Positions 45,455 to 56,808 are shown, counted from the first letter of the stretch. The stretch is DNA of 64,000 nucleotides from Tretioscincus oriximinensis (GCA_022410635.1 JAJVDF010000509.1:62001-126000); one strand, 5' to 3'. Translations and numbers: made by a program. The notes: generated by a model from the sequence alone, not told the origin.

Positions 45455-46440
45455 AAGATAAGAAGAGCCATACTGAATCGGGCCAGAGCCCATCTAGTCC
45501 AGCATAGAAGCCCACCAGATGCACCAGGGCAGTCAGAGGAAAGCAAAATATGCAGCTGTTCATGACTCCCTGCAAATGGCATTTCAGGAGCACTGTCTGT
45601 TGCTCCATCCTGTAGGCAGCATCCAGACATCCATTCTAGTAACAATTTATACCTTTTGTGTCCATAAACCTGTCTAGTCCTGTCTTGAAGCTATCCAAGC
45701 TATGAGCTACTACTACCTCTTCAGGAAATAAATTCCACAGGCCCATGACCCTCTGGATGAAAAAACACTTTCCTTTGTCTGTTCTCACTTTTCTGCCCAT
45801 CAGTTTCAAGGAACGTCCCCTGGTCCTAATAATGTGTAATAGAGAAAACATTTTTTCTCTATTCACCCTATGCATCCCATGCATAATTTTCTACACTTCA
45901 ACCAGATCACCTCTCAAACGTCACCTTTCGAGGCTGAAGAGATTGCAGCTTGACTCCAGACCTTTGATCATTCTTGTCCTTTTCTGCACCTTCTCTAGTT
46001 CCACAACATCCCTCTTGAGATGTGGTGACCAGAACTGAACACAGTATTCCAAATGTGATCTCACCACAGATTTATAAAGAGGCAAAACAGCATTTGCTGA
46101 CCTGTTTTCTATTCCTTTCCTAATTATCCCCAACATGGAATTTGCTTTTTTTGCTGCTGCTGCATACTGGCTTGACATCTTCATTGAATTGTCCACAACA
46201 CCCCAAGATCCTTTTCTTGCTTGGTCACAGAAAGCTTGGTAGGAGTAACTGGGGTTCTTTGCCCCAGTGTGCATGACTTTGCACTTGCTTAAATTGAAGT
46301 GCATTTGCCATTTTGATGCCCACTCATCCAATTTCAATAGATCACTCTGGAGTGCCTTACAATCATTTTCAGTTTTCACTACCCTGAACAGTTTAGTGTC
46401 GTGAACACAACGCTCCAACTCTATGCTGCAGAAATTTGTC
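45455..46440 (-). mobile_element. CR1-type LINE 3' part
   Basis: The reverse strand runs from RT thumb-side coding sequence to the 3' terminus 'atgctggactagatgggctc' at about 45487-45506. It is the fullest copy of the subfamily represented by fragments at 2.3, 10, 14, 50.9 and 54 kb. It lacks the octamer tail of the 31 kb CR1. Confidence 0.8.
45921..46420 (-). pseudogene. CR1 ORF2 C-terminal remnant
   Basis: Minus-strand frame with LDEWASKWQMHFNLSKCKVM, AAAAKKANSMLGIIRKGIEN, LPLYKSVVRSHLEYCVQFWS and KVQKRTRMIKGLE, the conserved order of the CR1 C-terminus. It is open for about 165 residues but lacks the whole catalytic palm. The N-terminal part of the 236-residue frame (beyond 46440) is unrelated sequence. 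Confidence 0.8.
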
Positions 46441-48057
46441 ACTATGACAAAGTTTTCTTTATTATTCTTGAAAGCAAAAACAGTGTGATATATGGTGGGC
46501 GAGGAAACTNTTAAATTATTTAGGTTAATGCTGCACGATTTAATAAAGATTAAGAACACCCTTTTACATACTATGTACCACCTTCCTATCACTTTCATAT
46601 CCTCAAACAGATTGCACTCAGCAGAAAGCACACCCCGTCAATCATTCTATATCTGTTCCAGCAGCTTCATTTCATATTTCACTTTCTTGCCTTTCAACTC
46701 CATGTGTGCACCAAACATTCCTTCTGTGAGCAATGCAACCCAGGGAGCAGCTGTATCTTAGTAGCTGACGCTCCGTAAATCTCACATATATAAAATCAGT
46801 TCCAAACAAAACTCATTTCGCAGATGAGTTCTGCTTTTGGTACTCCAGTGGGAAGGTAAAGGCACAGGCGTCACTGCTTGTCCTGAAGAATGTTCTACCT
46901 ACTTTTTGTCCCTTCAATTTTTATAGGGCATTGCCTGCTGGTATAACAATTATGTATCAAGGTGGTTCATTTAATGGAGTGTAGACTGGAGTTTTGACCT
47001 AGGTTTTTTATGTGACTTCTGAAGCTTCATTCAAACAATTGGGGCCCCAACATATATGATGATGACATGCTTTTATTTTAGAAAAAACATGTGGTTCCAG
47101 ACTACTGCAACTGAATAAAGTCAATTTAATATGATGTGTATATATATGTACATAGGTGTGGTTAAATGTAAGTTTTTATTGCTGTAAACCTTACTTAACA
47201 AAACCCTTTAAAAAAAAAGAAGCCATTTATAACAGTAAGATCAGGTAAGGTTTTGGGGGCATTTTTTAAACAAAAGGCATCCTTTACATAGACAAACATC
47301 CAAAAAATAAATAAACAACAGTCAGAAAATTAAGTCACACGTTGGTATGTGTCCCACCACAGACTTCGCACTTTGTCCATCTCAAAGTTGATTTATGCTT
47401 TCCTAACAATAAGTACTCACCATGATTGTTCACTTCTCTACTTGATTTTCGTGTTTCTGACTGGTCATTTATATGTTAGAACCAATCATATGCTTTGACT
47501 GGCTGCATTTCTCTCCTTTGTGCTTATGTAGTTCCTTGCTATTCCCAGATTTCTGGATGAAATAAAACTATTGGAGAAATGTCATGTTTGTTCTTATAAC
47601 TCAAATTTATTCAGTGCATCTGATCACACCCTAAATTTAAAAAGGATCTTTCTTAGGAATGGTTGAGTGGAACTGACTCCATCTAAATGTATGTTTGTTG
47701 TAGAGAGAAGCCATTCTTGGGAAGAACATAACACATTCCCAGTTCCTTGATCAGATCCAGAGCTCCCCAAGCTTGTCCTAAGAGCAGCCTAGCTGTGCCA
47801 TAAAACTACTTTCAAGAGAGTTGTGGTGCAAGCATGTTTGTTCCTCTCATGTGGATGTACAGATGGAAAAGAGTTGGCTCTTAAGCTGTAACAAATATAG
47901 AATGCAGAACCTCAACTTTTGATAAGACTTGACAGATAAATATACATCAAATCAGTCTTTAAAGATTTGTAATGTATTGGCTGCCTATTTGCTGCTGAGC
48001 CTAGTTCAAGATATTTATATTAACATATAAAGTCCTAAATGAGTAGGGTCCCATTTA
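46441..48057. other. no gene seen
   Basis: AT-rich unique sequence with no supported coding region. N at 46510. Confidence 0.5.
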
Positions 48058-48400
48058 GATGATGATGATGAAGAAGAAGAAGAAAAAGAAAAAGAAAAAG
48101 AAAAGGAAGAAGAAGAGCAGCAACAGCAACTGCAGGAGTAACAAGAACAACAACAAGAATGTTTTTATACCCTGCTTTTTTCACCCAAAGGGACTCAAAG
48201 TGTCTTACAAGCTCATTTTTTTATCCAAAGGCTTACATTCTATTTCCTCACTATGCTATGATGGGGACCATTTGTCTAATCAGGCTGGCTACAGCTCAGC
48301 CCAGTTGAGCGTCCTTGTCCTTCTCTACAGCCAGCACAATGCTTCAAACTCGATATCTCTGCTGTAGCACCAGGGCTCTTAACCACTGTACCACCTTCTC
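48058..48400 (-). mobile_element. tRNA-derived SINE with (GAA)n-type tail
   Basis: In reverse: head 'ggtggtacagtggttaagag' (tRNA-like A box), body, 'gtaagacactttgagtccct', then GAA/AAG/AAC-rich tail at 48058-48160. The head differs from the 'agctcagttg' type at 61 kb while the 3' half is shared, so two head variants of one SINE family are present. Confidence 0.75.
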
Positions 48401-48640
48401 TCAAAGAGTCCTGATTGAGAATTAACATCCCCCAAACTGAAACTTCTTGAGGTTCCATCTCTTTCAAATGTTCAGGAAGTGGTAATATGCAAGAGGAGCT
48501 TTTCTCTGAAACGACCTCCTTCTGGAGATTGTCTAGGTGTCACCATTACATGTTTTTTTGGTACCAGGCCTATAAAGTCTAGCCTCCTGTGAGTAGCTTC
48601 CTATCAGGGAGGGTGGATGAGTGGGTTATAATTTAATATA
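48401..48640. other. spacer, no gene
   Basis: Nothing recognised. Confidence 0.5.
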
Positions 48641-48850
48641 CAAGGCTGCTTCAAAAAAATGTATACACACTGTGAACTCCCATAGAAAATTTATTTACTG
48701 TTCTACTGTTCTACAAAGTTAAATTTCAGGAAATTAGAAAGCTTAAAGTCCAATGTAAATAAAACATAAATAACAAATGAGTACGAGTCACCACTGATTC
48801 TGTACATCGTATGGAAGTTCAAAGTGTGTATACATTTTTGAAGCACCCTG
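48641..48850. mobile_element. mariner-type MITE, 210 bases
   Basis: Terminal repeats of about 45 bases: left CAAGGCTGCTTCAAAAAAAT, right (reversed) CAGGGTGCTTCAAAAATGTA, both continuing to 'tatacacact' and 'gaact(c/t)ccata'. Flanked by TA on each side (48639-48640, 48851-48852). The interior of about 120 bases is non-coding. Confidence 0.85.
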
Positions 48851-48852
48851 TA

Positions 48853-49879
48853 TATTGTTATTATATGCATTTTGCCTTCCTATTCTTGAAATCTCTCCTA
48901 GAACATAGTGACATACACTGTACATTTTTTAAATAAAATGAATGAAAAAGAACAAAACAGTTAAAGACACTAGGTAAGCAGACATTCAAACCAGCAGTCC
49001 ATTAAACACCAGTTAGGAACAGTCAAGACAGTTCAATGAAAACAGTATCAAACAGCACATGAATGGAACTGACATTTATTAAAGATTTAGTCCTCTTAGA
49101 ATCAGCCTTCCTCATCTGCATAGTCCTAGATAGATTCAAATGGGAAAAAGAAAATAAAACCGGTAAAGCTGAGAAGCATGGAGATAACTTAGGAAGTCTG
49201 AAGAGCGAAAAGTCAGTGCTAAATAAAGATGTAGGAAAACAGCAGATGCTAAATAGTTGCATAGGGGACTGAATCAGGTTAGGAGAAAGGAGCCAACATG
49301 TAAACAACATCTTGCCTGAGGCAATGCAGGTGACTCTGCGGAGAGAGAAAATGAACTTGATGAGGCCAAAGTGCATGACTGTTACTTAACCTAAGGCAAA
49401 GGGAGTGAAAGGGATTGTTTGTTTTTGTTGATGTTTTCCTGTTCAGGACTGAGAACCAGAAGGTTTTGCCTTGCCATGGAGTGCAATGTTGTCACTTACA
49501 GTTCAGGATGACTAGAATGCTCTGATTTTAAGATAAAACACTGCAAGTTGTTCTGAATCTAGGAAAAATCCTGAAATGGAAGAACTGAGATAGTTGCTGC
49601 TCACAAATTAGGGTGACAAAGGTATCGTGAGATGGAAATGTGGGAAAAAATGTTTTGTTCCTTCTTTTTAAAAAAATAAGCCAAATTTAGGTCTTATTTG
49701 CAAAAACATGCTAATGTGCTTTAAGAATATAGGATCTACAGACCCTATATTCTGATATTTTTGTTCTTAATTTAAGTATACTTTAATTTCATTACTTTTT
49801 TTTAACTTTTATTCATCTCAGCCATTTTGTCTACAATTGTGGTTGCTGTAAACTGAACTACAAAAAAAAAACTTGCATA
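48853..49879. other. no gene seen
   Basis: The minus frame at 49023-49376 (117 residues) has no recognised domain. Otherwise AT-rich unique sequence. Confidence 0.45.
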
Positions 49880-50075
49880 AACACCCCATCAAATAGTGTA
49901 AACATTAATCTGGGACACACTGTGTTTTCCATTATTTATGTAAGAATAATGGTAGTATCCATTAATGTAGGAGTACTACACTAAAGCACATTATGTATTC
50001 TAAATCAGCCCCTACACATGTAGTAATGACAACCAATGCACATTAGTTGCGGTGTGCTTGCACGTAAGGCAGATC
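49880..50075. repeat. dispersed repeat, family unknown
   Basis: Partner of 36300-36530, described there. Ends not defined. Confidence 0.35.
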
Positions 50076-50154
50076 TTACTGGTGAAGGGGAATTTGGAAT
50101 CCAAGGTACTGTTTCAGAGCCTTCTCTGAAAACAAGTTCATGTTCTGAGTGAAT

Positions 50155-50822
50155 GAATCATAGAATCATAGAGTCGGAAGGGACCTCCAGGGTCATCAGG
50201 TCCAACCTCTTGCTTGATGCAGGATTCATTAAACCATCCCAGACAGATGACTGTCCAGTCTCTGTTTGAAAACTTCCAGGGAAGGCGAACCCCCTGTGGC
50301 AAACTGTTCCACTGATTTATCACCCTGACTGTTAGAAAGTTTTTTCTGATATCTAATCTAAATCTCCTCCCTTGCAGTTTCATTCCATTGTTTCTAGTCC
50401 TTCCATGTGCTAATGAGAACAATGTTGATCCCTCTGCTCTGTGACAGCCCTTCAGATATTTGTAGACAACTATCAAGTCTCCTCTTAGTCTTCTCTTTTG
50501 CAGACTAAACATCCCTAGATCCTTTAACCGTTCCTCATAGGACATGGTTTCCAGACCACTCACCATCCTTGTAACTCTCTTTTATACTTGCTCTAGTTTA
50601 TCAATGTCCTTTTTAAATTGGGGCCCCCAAAACTGAACATTCCAAGTGTGGTCGTACCAAAGTACTGTAGAGAGGAATAATTACTTCACGTGAGCGAGAT
50701 TCTATGCCCCTCTTGATACATCCCAGGATTTTGTTTGCCTTTTTCGCAGCTTCACACTGTTGACTCATGTTTAATCTGTGATCTACCAAAACACCCAGGT
50801 CCTTCTCACCTGTGCTGCCACC
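50155..50822 (-). mobile_element. CR1 LINE 3' fragment with octamer tail
   Basis: Close relative of 31119-31820: tail 'atcatagaatcatagagtcg', then the same 3' UTR-proximal coding sequence. The minus frame at 50138-50566 has MVSGLETMSYEERLKDL and FRLDIRKNFLTVRVINQWN, the CR1 C-terminus. It stops at about the [10 protein letters not shown] region, so it is more truncated than the 31 kb copy. Confidence 0.85.
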
Positions 50823-50931
50823 ATTTCAGCACTGGAACAGCTCCAGGTTCAGCTCTGAACTTCTTGATGCAAATACAAACATTTGCAGTTTCACTTCAAA
50901 GGTAAATTAAATTCTGACGTGCACCCAATGC

Positions 50932-50992
50932 AACATAAGAACATTAGAAGAGCCATCCTGGATCAGGCCAGAGCCCATCTAGTCCAGCATTG
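50932..50992 (-). mobile_element. CR1-type 3' end scrap
   Basis: 'aacataagaacattagaaga', then 'atcaggccagagcccatcta' and 'gtccagcat': only the last about 60 bases of the 45.5 kb subfamily. Confidence 0.75.
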
Positions 50993-51972
50993 TGTGCTGC
51001 ATATGATTGATGTGTATAACAATGGTTCGCCATTTCCATAGCACATTAATTAATGTGTTTAAAGCTAGACCTAAACTCATTCTTCAGAACTGAAGTATGT
51101 TTAAATATGTGACCAGGGCTTTAGCCTTCAGTAGGCCACAGTATATTGTTGAAATGTTACAGCAGGAGCTCTGTGCTATTTTCAATTCCTTTGCAGAAAT
51201 ACTCAGCTCAGATATGTTTCCTCTGCTCTTCCTGTGACCTGAAATGTTTCCAATGATATAGTACAAGGAAGTGAAAATCAATGGGTTGGGGGGGGGGGGG
51301 AGGAGAGAGAGAGATGCACAAAATTTCTAGCATGAAACAAAAACAAGTGGAATTTAACTGAAATACTTTGAAGTCTTCTATTAATTTTGTCCCATTGGAT
51401 TGTACCTGTTAGAATGGATTTTATGTAGTTTCAGAAGTTTGCTGTAGTTTCCACAGTTGGTTGTGGAAGGGAAGAGTCACATTGTAGATATGCACATAGC
51501 TTGTTGACTTACCCAGTGAGGACACAGTGTTATTCCTGGTGATGTAGCCTTCCACAAGACAAGTTCATTGTGGGGAAGGTGCCATTTCTTCTGGAGATCA
51601 TTCCTTCCTCATGGTGACTATCTAGCATTGAGATGATTCCATCAGTGGGTCTGATTTAATTGTAAGAAATTATCTCACACAAATAGTTGCCATTTTATGC
51701 TCATTTAAAGGGCAGACAGTAGAGTTGGTATGCATGGCTACAGAATGGAGGGCAAAAAGTGTGGCCTGCAGGAAATTTCAAACCTGGGTTATTTTCACTC
51801 CCACTCTTTAATAATGGGAGAGATTAGGGTTTCCAACACTTCTGATTTGCCTGGAATATTCCTGGAAAATGGGGAGTGTCCTGGGAATTCTAGGTAAATT
51901 CTAGATTCCCAGAGAAATCCACAAATTTAAAAAAATGGGGTTGGAACCTATTTTTATAGGTTTTATATATAT
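50993..51972. other. no gene; G13 run at 51288-51300
   Basis: Unique sequence apart from a pure G run followed by GAGA. No supported gene. Confidence 0.5.
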
Positions 51973-51974
51973 AT

Positions 51975-51997
51975 GTTCCCTTAATTGTTTTGAGCAG
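51975..51997. mobile_element. half copy of the CTGCTCAAAA MITE
   Basis: A single right arm, GTTCCCTTAATTGTTTTGAG plus CAG, with no left arm. It faces the complete copy at 52006 across TATATATA. Confidence 0.85.
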
Positions 51998-52005
51998 TAT
52001 ATATA

Positions 52006-52079
52006 CTGCTCAAAACAATTAAGGGAACACTTAGTGTTACACTGTTATGTTAAACTGTTCCCTTAATTATTTTGAGCAG
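52006..52079. mobile_element. palindromic mariner-type MITE, 74 bases
   Basis: CTGCTCAAAACAATTAAGGG ... reversed at the right end ('cccttaattattttgagcag'), flanked by TA. Almost the entire element is two arms around 'gtgttacactgtta'. It resembles short Tc1/mariner-type foldbacks that I recall from fish and reptile repeats. The family name was not checked. Confidence 0.85.
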
Positions 52080-52595
52080 TATATATTTGCAAACTTCCAG
52101 AATTCATCATGGACTGACTCTCTTCAGTTGTATCACCTGATGTGTGTGCTGTGACAGAAGTAGATGGGGCTGACTGACACATGCATGTGTTCACACTCAC
52201 CAGCAATCCAGTCAGGGCTTAAAATTGGGGTTGACAGGACAAAGATGCTGTTCAGGTCTATTTGTTTTTCTGTTCTCATTGGCATCCTGGCACAATGTCA
52301 TCTGGGCATACAGTCCAGATGGTGACTCTGATCTGTACTCCTGCTTCCAGCTTCCCAGGCCAAGGGACAGTGCTTCAGTCACTGTCATAACTGCTGGCTG
52401 GGCAGGCAGTACCTATTCTCTTGACTCTGCTGCCATGGTAGCTGCTGGGCAGGTAACTGTTGGGAAGGAGGAAGGGAAGGAAAAAAGGATTGGGGACAGG
52501 ACAGAGGCCTGCAGGCAGAATTAAAGACCACATTGCTTTTTAAAAAATGCCTTTTGGGAGACATGACTTGGATGGGGTGTCTCCAGATAATCATA
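52080..52595. other. no gene seen
   Basis: The 99-residue plus frame at 52225-52524 has a hydrophobic start, but no domain or gene context supports it. Confidence 0.45.
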
Positions 52596-52690
52596 ATGTC
52601 ATAGAATCGTAGATTCATAGAGTTGGAAGAAACCTCTAGGGTCATCAAGACCAACCCCCTGCTCAATGCAGGATTCATTAAACTATCCAT
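52596..52690 (-). mobile_element. CR1 LINE 3' end fragment
   Basis: 'agaatcgtagattcatagag' octamer-type tail, then 'aacctctagggtcatcaaga' and 'tgcaggattcattaaactat': the last about 90 bases of the 31 kb CR1 type. Confidence 0.85.
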
Positions 52691-54047
52691 TAAAATTCAA
52701 AGATTTAAATGTGATAATTCCAGCAGAAGTGGGAGGAATACTGTGTGCCTCCATCTTTCATGTCTGCAGCTTCTGTTCTATAGACATATAGAACTTGTCT
52801 GAATTGTTATTAGGACATTTGTCCAGGTAATTCTATGGTTTATGCTAATGGCAAGAATACTTGGAGGATTAAGGTATACATAAAAATATACCATAATATA
52901 TTTAGGTAGCTATATGATAGATAAATAATTATAATGATGATAGCTAGATAGCAACAGACAGACAGACAGGTCGCTTCAGTTTATTAGAAAGGTTAGATGC
53001 TGATTAGATCGTGGAATAATAAAGTCATATTAAATACATCTCCCTTTTAATTCAGTTGTAAAATCTCCCTGATGACTTCATTGTAGTTGAACTGCATCCA
53101 TAATTTGCGAGCATGTATTAACTAGGCTGGAATTTGATGATTTTCTTGTTCATTTCTGTTCTAAAAGTAAGTAGTATGCTTGAAATGAACCTTAAGACCT
53201 ATTTTTTCTTTCTTTCTTTTTACAGCAATAATTATACTCTGGCACATTCAGTCTTTGTACATTTTAAGCTGCACATAGCTTTCAGTGCTGGCACTGTACT
53301 TTAGTTCTCAGTCTTTAAAATTCCCAATAATCTCATTGCTAGTTTGGATTTCAATTAACATCGCTAAACTGGAACTAAAAATAATTTTTGACACATTATT
53401 TTTTCCATTGGGAAATGAATGACCTTCAATTTCTTTTAAGTATGAGTTGTGGGACTAGAATGAATATCTCCTTCAAAGGACAAGGATTCACTTATTAGGG
53501 TCTTAGGCAGCTGCGGGCCACATGAGAACAGCAAAGACTGTAGAGTCCCAGTTACAGGGGACCCCTATGTATCATAATCTCTGTTTCAAGACATGCATGT
53601 TTTGGCTGTCAAGGCAGAGCAGATGCTCAAAAAAGGAAAAAGACTAGAGAAAAGAAGGCTCAGAGCACTTGTGTATGTTTCCTGTTTTCCTTTGTCTGAA
53701 ACCATATGGTTGCTATGTTCACTGGGAAGGTTTCAGGATGATTTGTGCATTAGGAGGCCCATATGGAAGAAAAGATGTTAATTGACAAACCTTCAGAATA
53801 ATTTTTTTNAAAAAATAACAAGCTGAATTCATAAAATTCATTATTTTAAAACAGATAACTAGCTGAATTCAGGCACCATGGATTAATCCATATATTCCAC
53901 AAATAAGCAATGAAATATCCCAGGACCTTTTTCTATACAAGTTTGCTATACATTATTTACCAGTTGCCACCTTAAGAGATCAAGAAAGACCATGTATCTC
54001 TGATCACTGGAGCTGTTGCACCTCTGTGGTAGTAGTAGTGTGGGCCT
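52691..54047. other. no gene; (GACA)n at 52953-52970
   Basis: AT-rich unique sequence with a short GATA/GACA microsatellite. N at 53810, at a T-run/A-run junction. Confidence 0.5.
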
Positions 54048-54108
54048 TAAGAACATAAGAGGAACCCTGCTGAATCAGGCTTGGCCTCATCTAGTCCAGC
54101 ATAGATAA
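54048..54108 (-). mobile_element. CR1-type 3' end scrap
   Basis: 'aagaacataagaggaaccct', 'gctgaatcagg', 'catctagtccagcatag': same terminus as at 50932-50992. Confidence 0.75.
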
Positions 54109-54907
54109 GAAAAGCCTTGATAAGAAAATAATCTTCACATGTCTCATTCATGGAATAATTTCAGTAAAATGTTTTTCCTTTAACAAGGAACACATCAAGT
54201 AAAGGAAGTTCAGGTCTAGTTATATTTTGAAACACTAGTGGTGTTGGTAGAAGAAGCAAAATTCTTGGGTTGTGGAAGAGAGAACCTTGTGAAAATAGCA
54301 GTGGCCCAAGCACAAAGAAAGATGAATAATTCCTAGAAAAAGGAGGAGCCAAATGTAGTAGTGAGCTTAATGCAAGNTGAGGATATAGGGTCATGGATCT
54401 TAGCAGATATAAATAAATAGGTCTGAACCTTGGAGGATGCAAGGATTCTGAATGGAAGAGGGCATTTTTCTTATAGCTTTATATTCTTGGACAGAAACAG
54501 TGTGTAAACAAAAGATTGATTGCCCAAGGCAGGAACAATACTAATTCAAGTGGCATCTTGCTGCTTCAATTTGATAGAATTAAGTTGTCCTATGGAACAA
54601 AGAAACAAGAGTTTCAATGAGAGACAAGTTATCAACGAATAAAGTTAATTGACCAATGTGGGGAGACAAAAGGTGTGGAGAAATCATGATATTTACAATT
54701 GGTTCAAAAATGGATTCTGATCTCAATGCAAACTCTCTTCTTTTCAATTGCCACTAGTGCCTTCCAATTCAGATTCTTAAATTCCTATTACAGATGTCTG
54801 GTTCAAATGGGCATATTGTAACACTGAAACAATGGCAGTCCTTTCTTTGTAGAACTTCAGTTTAGGCTTTCTATTTTATAGTTATTTTGCATTTCAAACA
54901 AAGTTCC
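54109..54907. other. no gene seen
   Basis: Nothing supported. N at 54377. Confidence 0.45.
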
Positions 54908-55058
54908 TTACCGGGGCTTGTCCCCGGCAAAAGGACGTTGCCAGCAGGCAGCAGCGAGGGACGGGACCGCTCTAGGAGTCGTGCCTCATCTTGCTGACCG
55001 GGAGGACCAGCGAGGCGAGGTGCGACTTCCGGCGCTTGTGGGAGGGGCACCACCGGCG

Positions 55059-55066
55059 TATATAAG
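55059..55066 (+). promoter_or_regulatory. TATA box of the LTR-like element
   Basis: TATATAAG within 'accggcgtatataaggccgg', in the most CpG-rich part of the window, about 150 bases from the element's 5' edge. Confidence 0.6.
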
Positions 55067-55845
55067 GCCGGGATGCCCCTCCCATTCCCACTCTCGTCGG
55101 AAGCATGTTCAGAGAAGGAGCTCCTCCACGCTTCCCACCATGTGGCCGCTGCCATTTTAGCTCGACTGCGTTGTCTTACTATGAGAGCCGCCGGCGAATT
55201 GGGCACTCTAAATTAGCAAGGTAAGCCGGCAAGGCATTATGCATCCCCATGACTGTCATATAGTTAGGGGGGGCTAATAAGGGGTTCTGGAGTTGTGGGC
55301 TACCCTGGGGATTGGTAGGTGAACGAAATTCTGGAGTCATTGAGGGGGCTGCACGCAGGAAAGATCCTTGAGAGCCCATACCAAACCTCTCTGATCCTCG
55401 TGGTGAGGCCCACAACTCAGGTGGGCAGTATTGGCTTATGATGGATGCCCGGGCGAAGTAGCAGGCAGTGCTGACCCATCTGGCAAGCAGGCAGTAGCCT
55501 CACATCACCGGGCATGGGGCACTGAGTCTGCTGCAAGGCCCGGGCTGGGCAGAAGCTGGGGGACTACCAGGTCACGTGATAGGTAGCCCCAGGGGGCCAC
55601 ATGACAGGGGTGTGGCCTGTCTTTAACCGTGTCAGACTGAACGACTGACTGGTTTGGGAGTCAAAATGCTGCGCTTGCACCCTCCTACTTGAGCCATGGC
55701 CTATTCCTTCCACTTTTGGGTTATTGTTAATGTTAAGTTTGATGTTAATTGCATGTAAGCACTTGTTCACTTTATAATTAGAAGAAGCCGGGTTGCGTTC
55801 TTCAATGTCACGGGTAAGCGTGTAGATTTTGGATATTGTTAAGTT

Positions 55846-55851
55846 AATAAA
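55846..55851 (+). terminator. polyadenylation signal of the LTR-like element
   Basis: AATAAA in 'aagttaataaattatttgtg', at the position also conserved in the 42 kb copy. Confidence 0.5.
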
Positions 55852-55890
55852 TTATTTGTGATGGCAATAAGTGTCCGTCCCTCATTTAGC

Positions 55891-56655
55891 TGTACCCGGC
55901 AATAAAAACCTGTTAGATACTGCTCTGAGTTTTTATAATTAAGAGTGACGTATAATATAAATAAATGAAGTTAAATAGTAAATGCTATATTTAAAAATCC
56001 TGTTGCATTTTCATATTGAAATCCAAATGTAGATTCAATCTACTTAAAGCAGTACATCATTGTTATTAAGTAATGTGAAATGAAGGATTACAAATTGAAG
56101 ATCAGTCCAGGCAGGATTTGGGTGGGGGTTGTATGCTTGGAAAGATGGTGTTATTTATCCTTAAGGATTAGGCTTGCCACTTCAAAGTGCTGTGAGATCA
56201 GGCACAAAAGCTGAAAGTTCAGGTCACAGCACACCATTGCATAAAGTGCTTTTCATGAGCCTTGGCTGGTATGTCATCTGCAGAGAAAATCTGCCAGAAT
56301 TATTTGTGTCTTAATAAGACACAGAGCAGGATGATCATGAGTGGAAAAGTCTTTGAAAGCTATTCAATCACTTCAGTCAATGACCAAATGCATCTTTTTA
56401 AGGTCTTCATATCTGCAAAGTATTTGGGGGGAGCAAAGCAGAGAGAGAAAGAGATGATCACTTGTATTTCAATTTTCCCAAAAATTCTAGGCCCTCCCCA
56501 TCTTATAAATGTAGATATTCTTTAAAAAGCACCATTGCCCTCATCCTGCAATAGTTCTCATTTTTTNNAAAAAAAATCTCTGGGACCAAGTTAACAAAGG
56601 AAATAAAAAAAACATCTAGTAGGGAAGATCTATTGTTGTAACCTGGAGTGTTTCA
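55891..56655. other. no gene seen
   Basis: AT-rich. Two Ns at 56567-56568 lie between a T-run and an A-run. Confidence 0.5.
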
Positions 56656-56808
56656 TTGTAGGAGTTCTCTGAGCTAAATTTTGTTGCTGCAGGCATTTCA
56701 CCACCAGACTAGGTAGCATCATTAGTTGAAATGCTCTGATGATGCTACTTTCCTGGTGGTGAAGCATCAGCAGCAACAAGATTCAACTCAGAGAGCTCCT
56801 ATAGCACA
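56656..56808. mobile_element. inverted pair of Penelope-like tails
   Basis: The left arm ('aggagttctctgagctaaat', 'ttgttgctgcagg', 'ttcaccaccag') pairs with the right arm ('ctggtggtgaagc', 'agcagcaacaagattcaact', 'cagagagctcct') around 'agttgaaatgctctgatg'. The wording (gatgctacct, ctggtggtgaa, caacaagattcaact, agagagc) resembles Penelope-like ends of reptile genomes. The assignment is tentative. The inverted structure is seen directly. Confidence 0.65.

Larger units (their letters stand above)
54908..55890 (+). mobile_element. LTR-like element, CpG-rich copy
   Basis: Collinear with 41901-42872 but with CpGs and promoter preserved: TATATAAG at 55059-55066, AATAAA at 55846-55851, and a GC-rich 5' half. 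The order promoter then polyadenylation signal, without coding capacity, fits a solo LTR or similar terminal repeat. I could not confirm TG...CA ends or a target duplication. The contrast in CpG content suggests that it is younger than the 42 kb copy. Frames of 78-111 residues have no domain. Confidence 0.6.

Noticed and set aside
52225..52524. 99-residue frame with a signal-peptide-like start
   Set aside because: No recognisable mature domain and no upstream or downstream gene structure.
54871..55206. Possible CpG-island promoter and first exon of a host gene
   Set aside because: The same sequence order recurs at 41.9-42.9 kb, so it is a dispersed element; no downstream exon was found.
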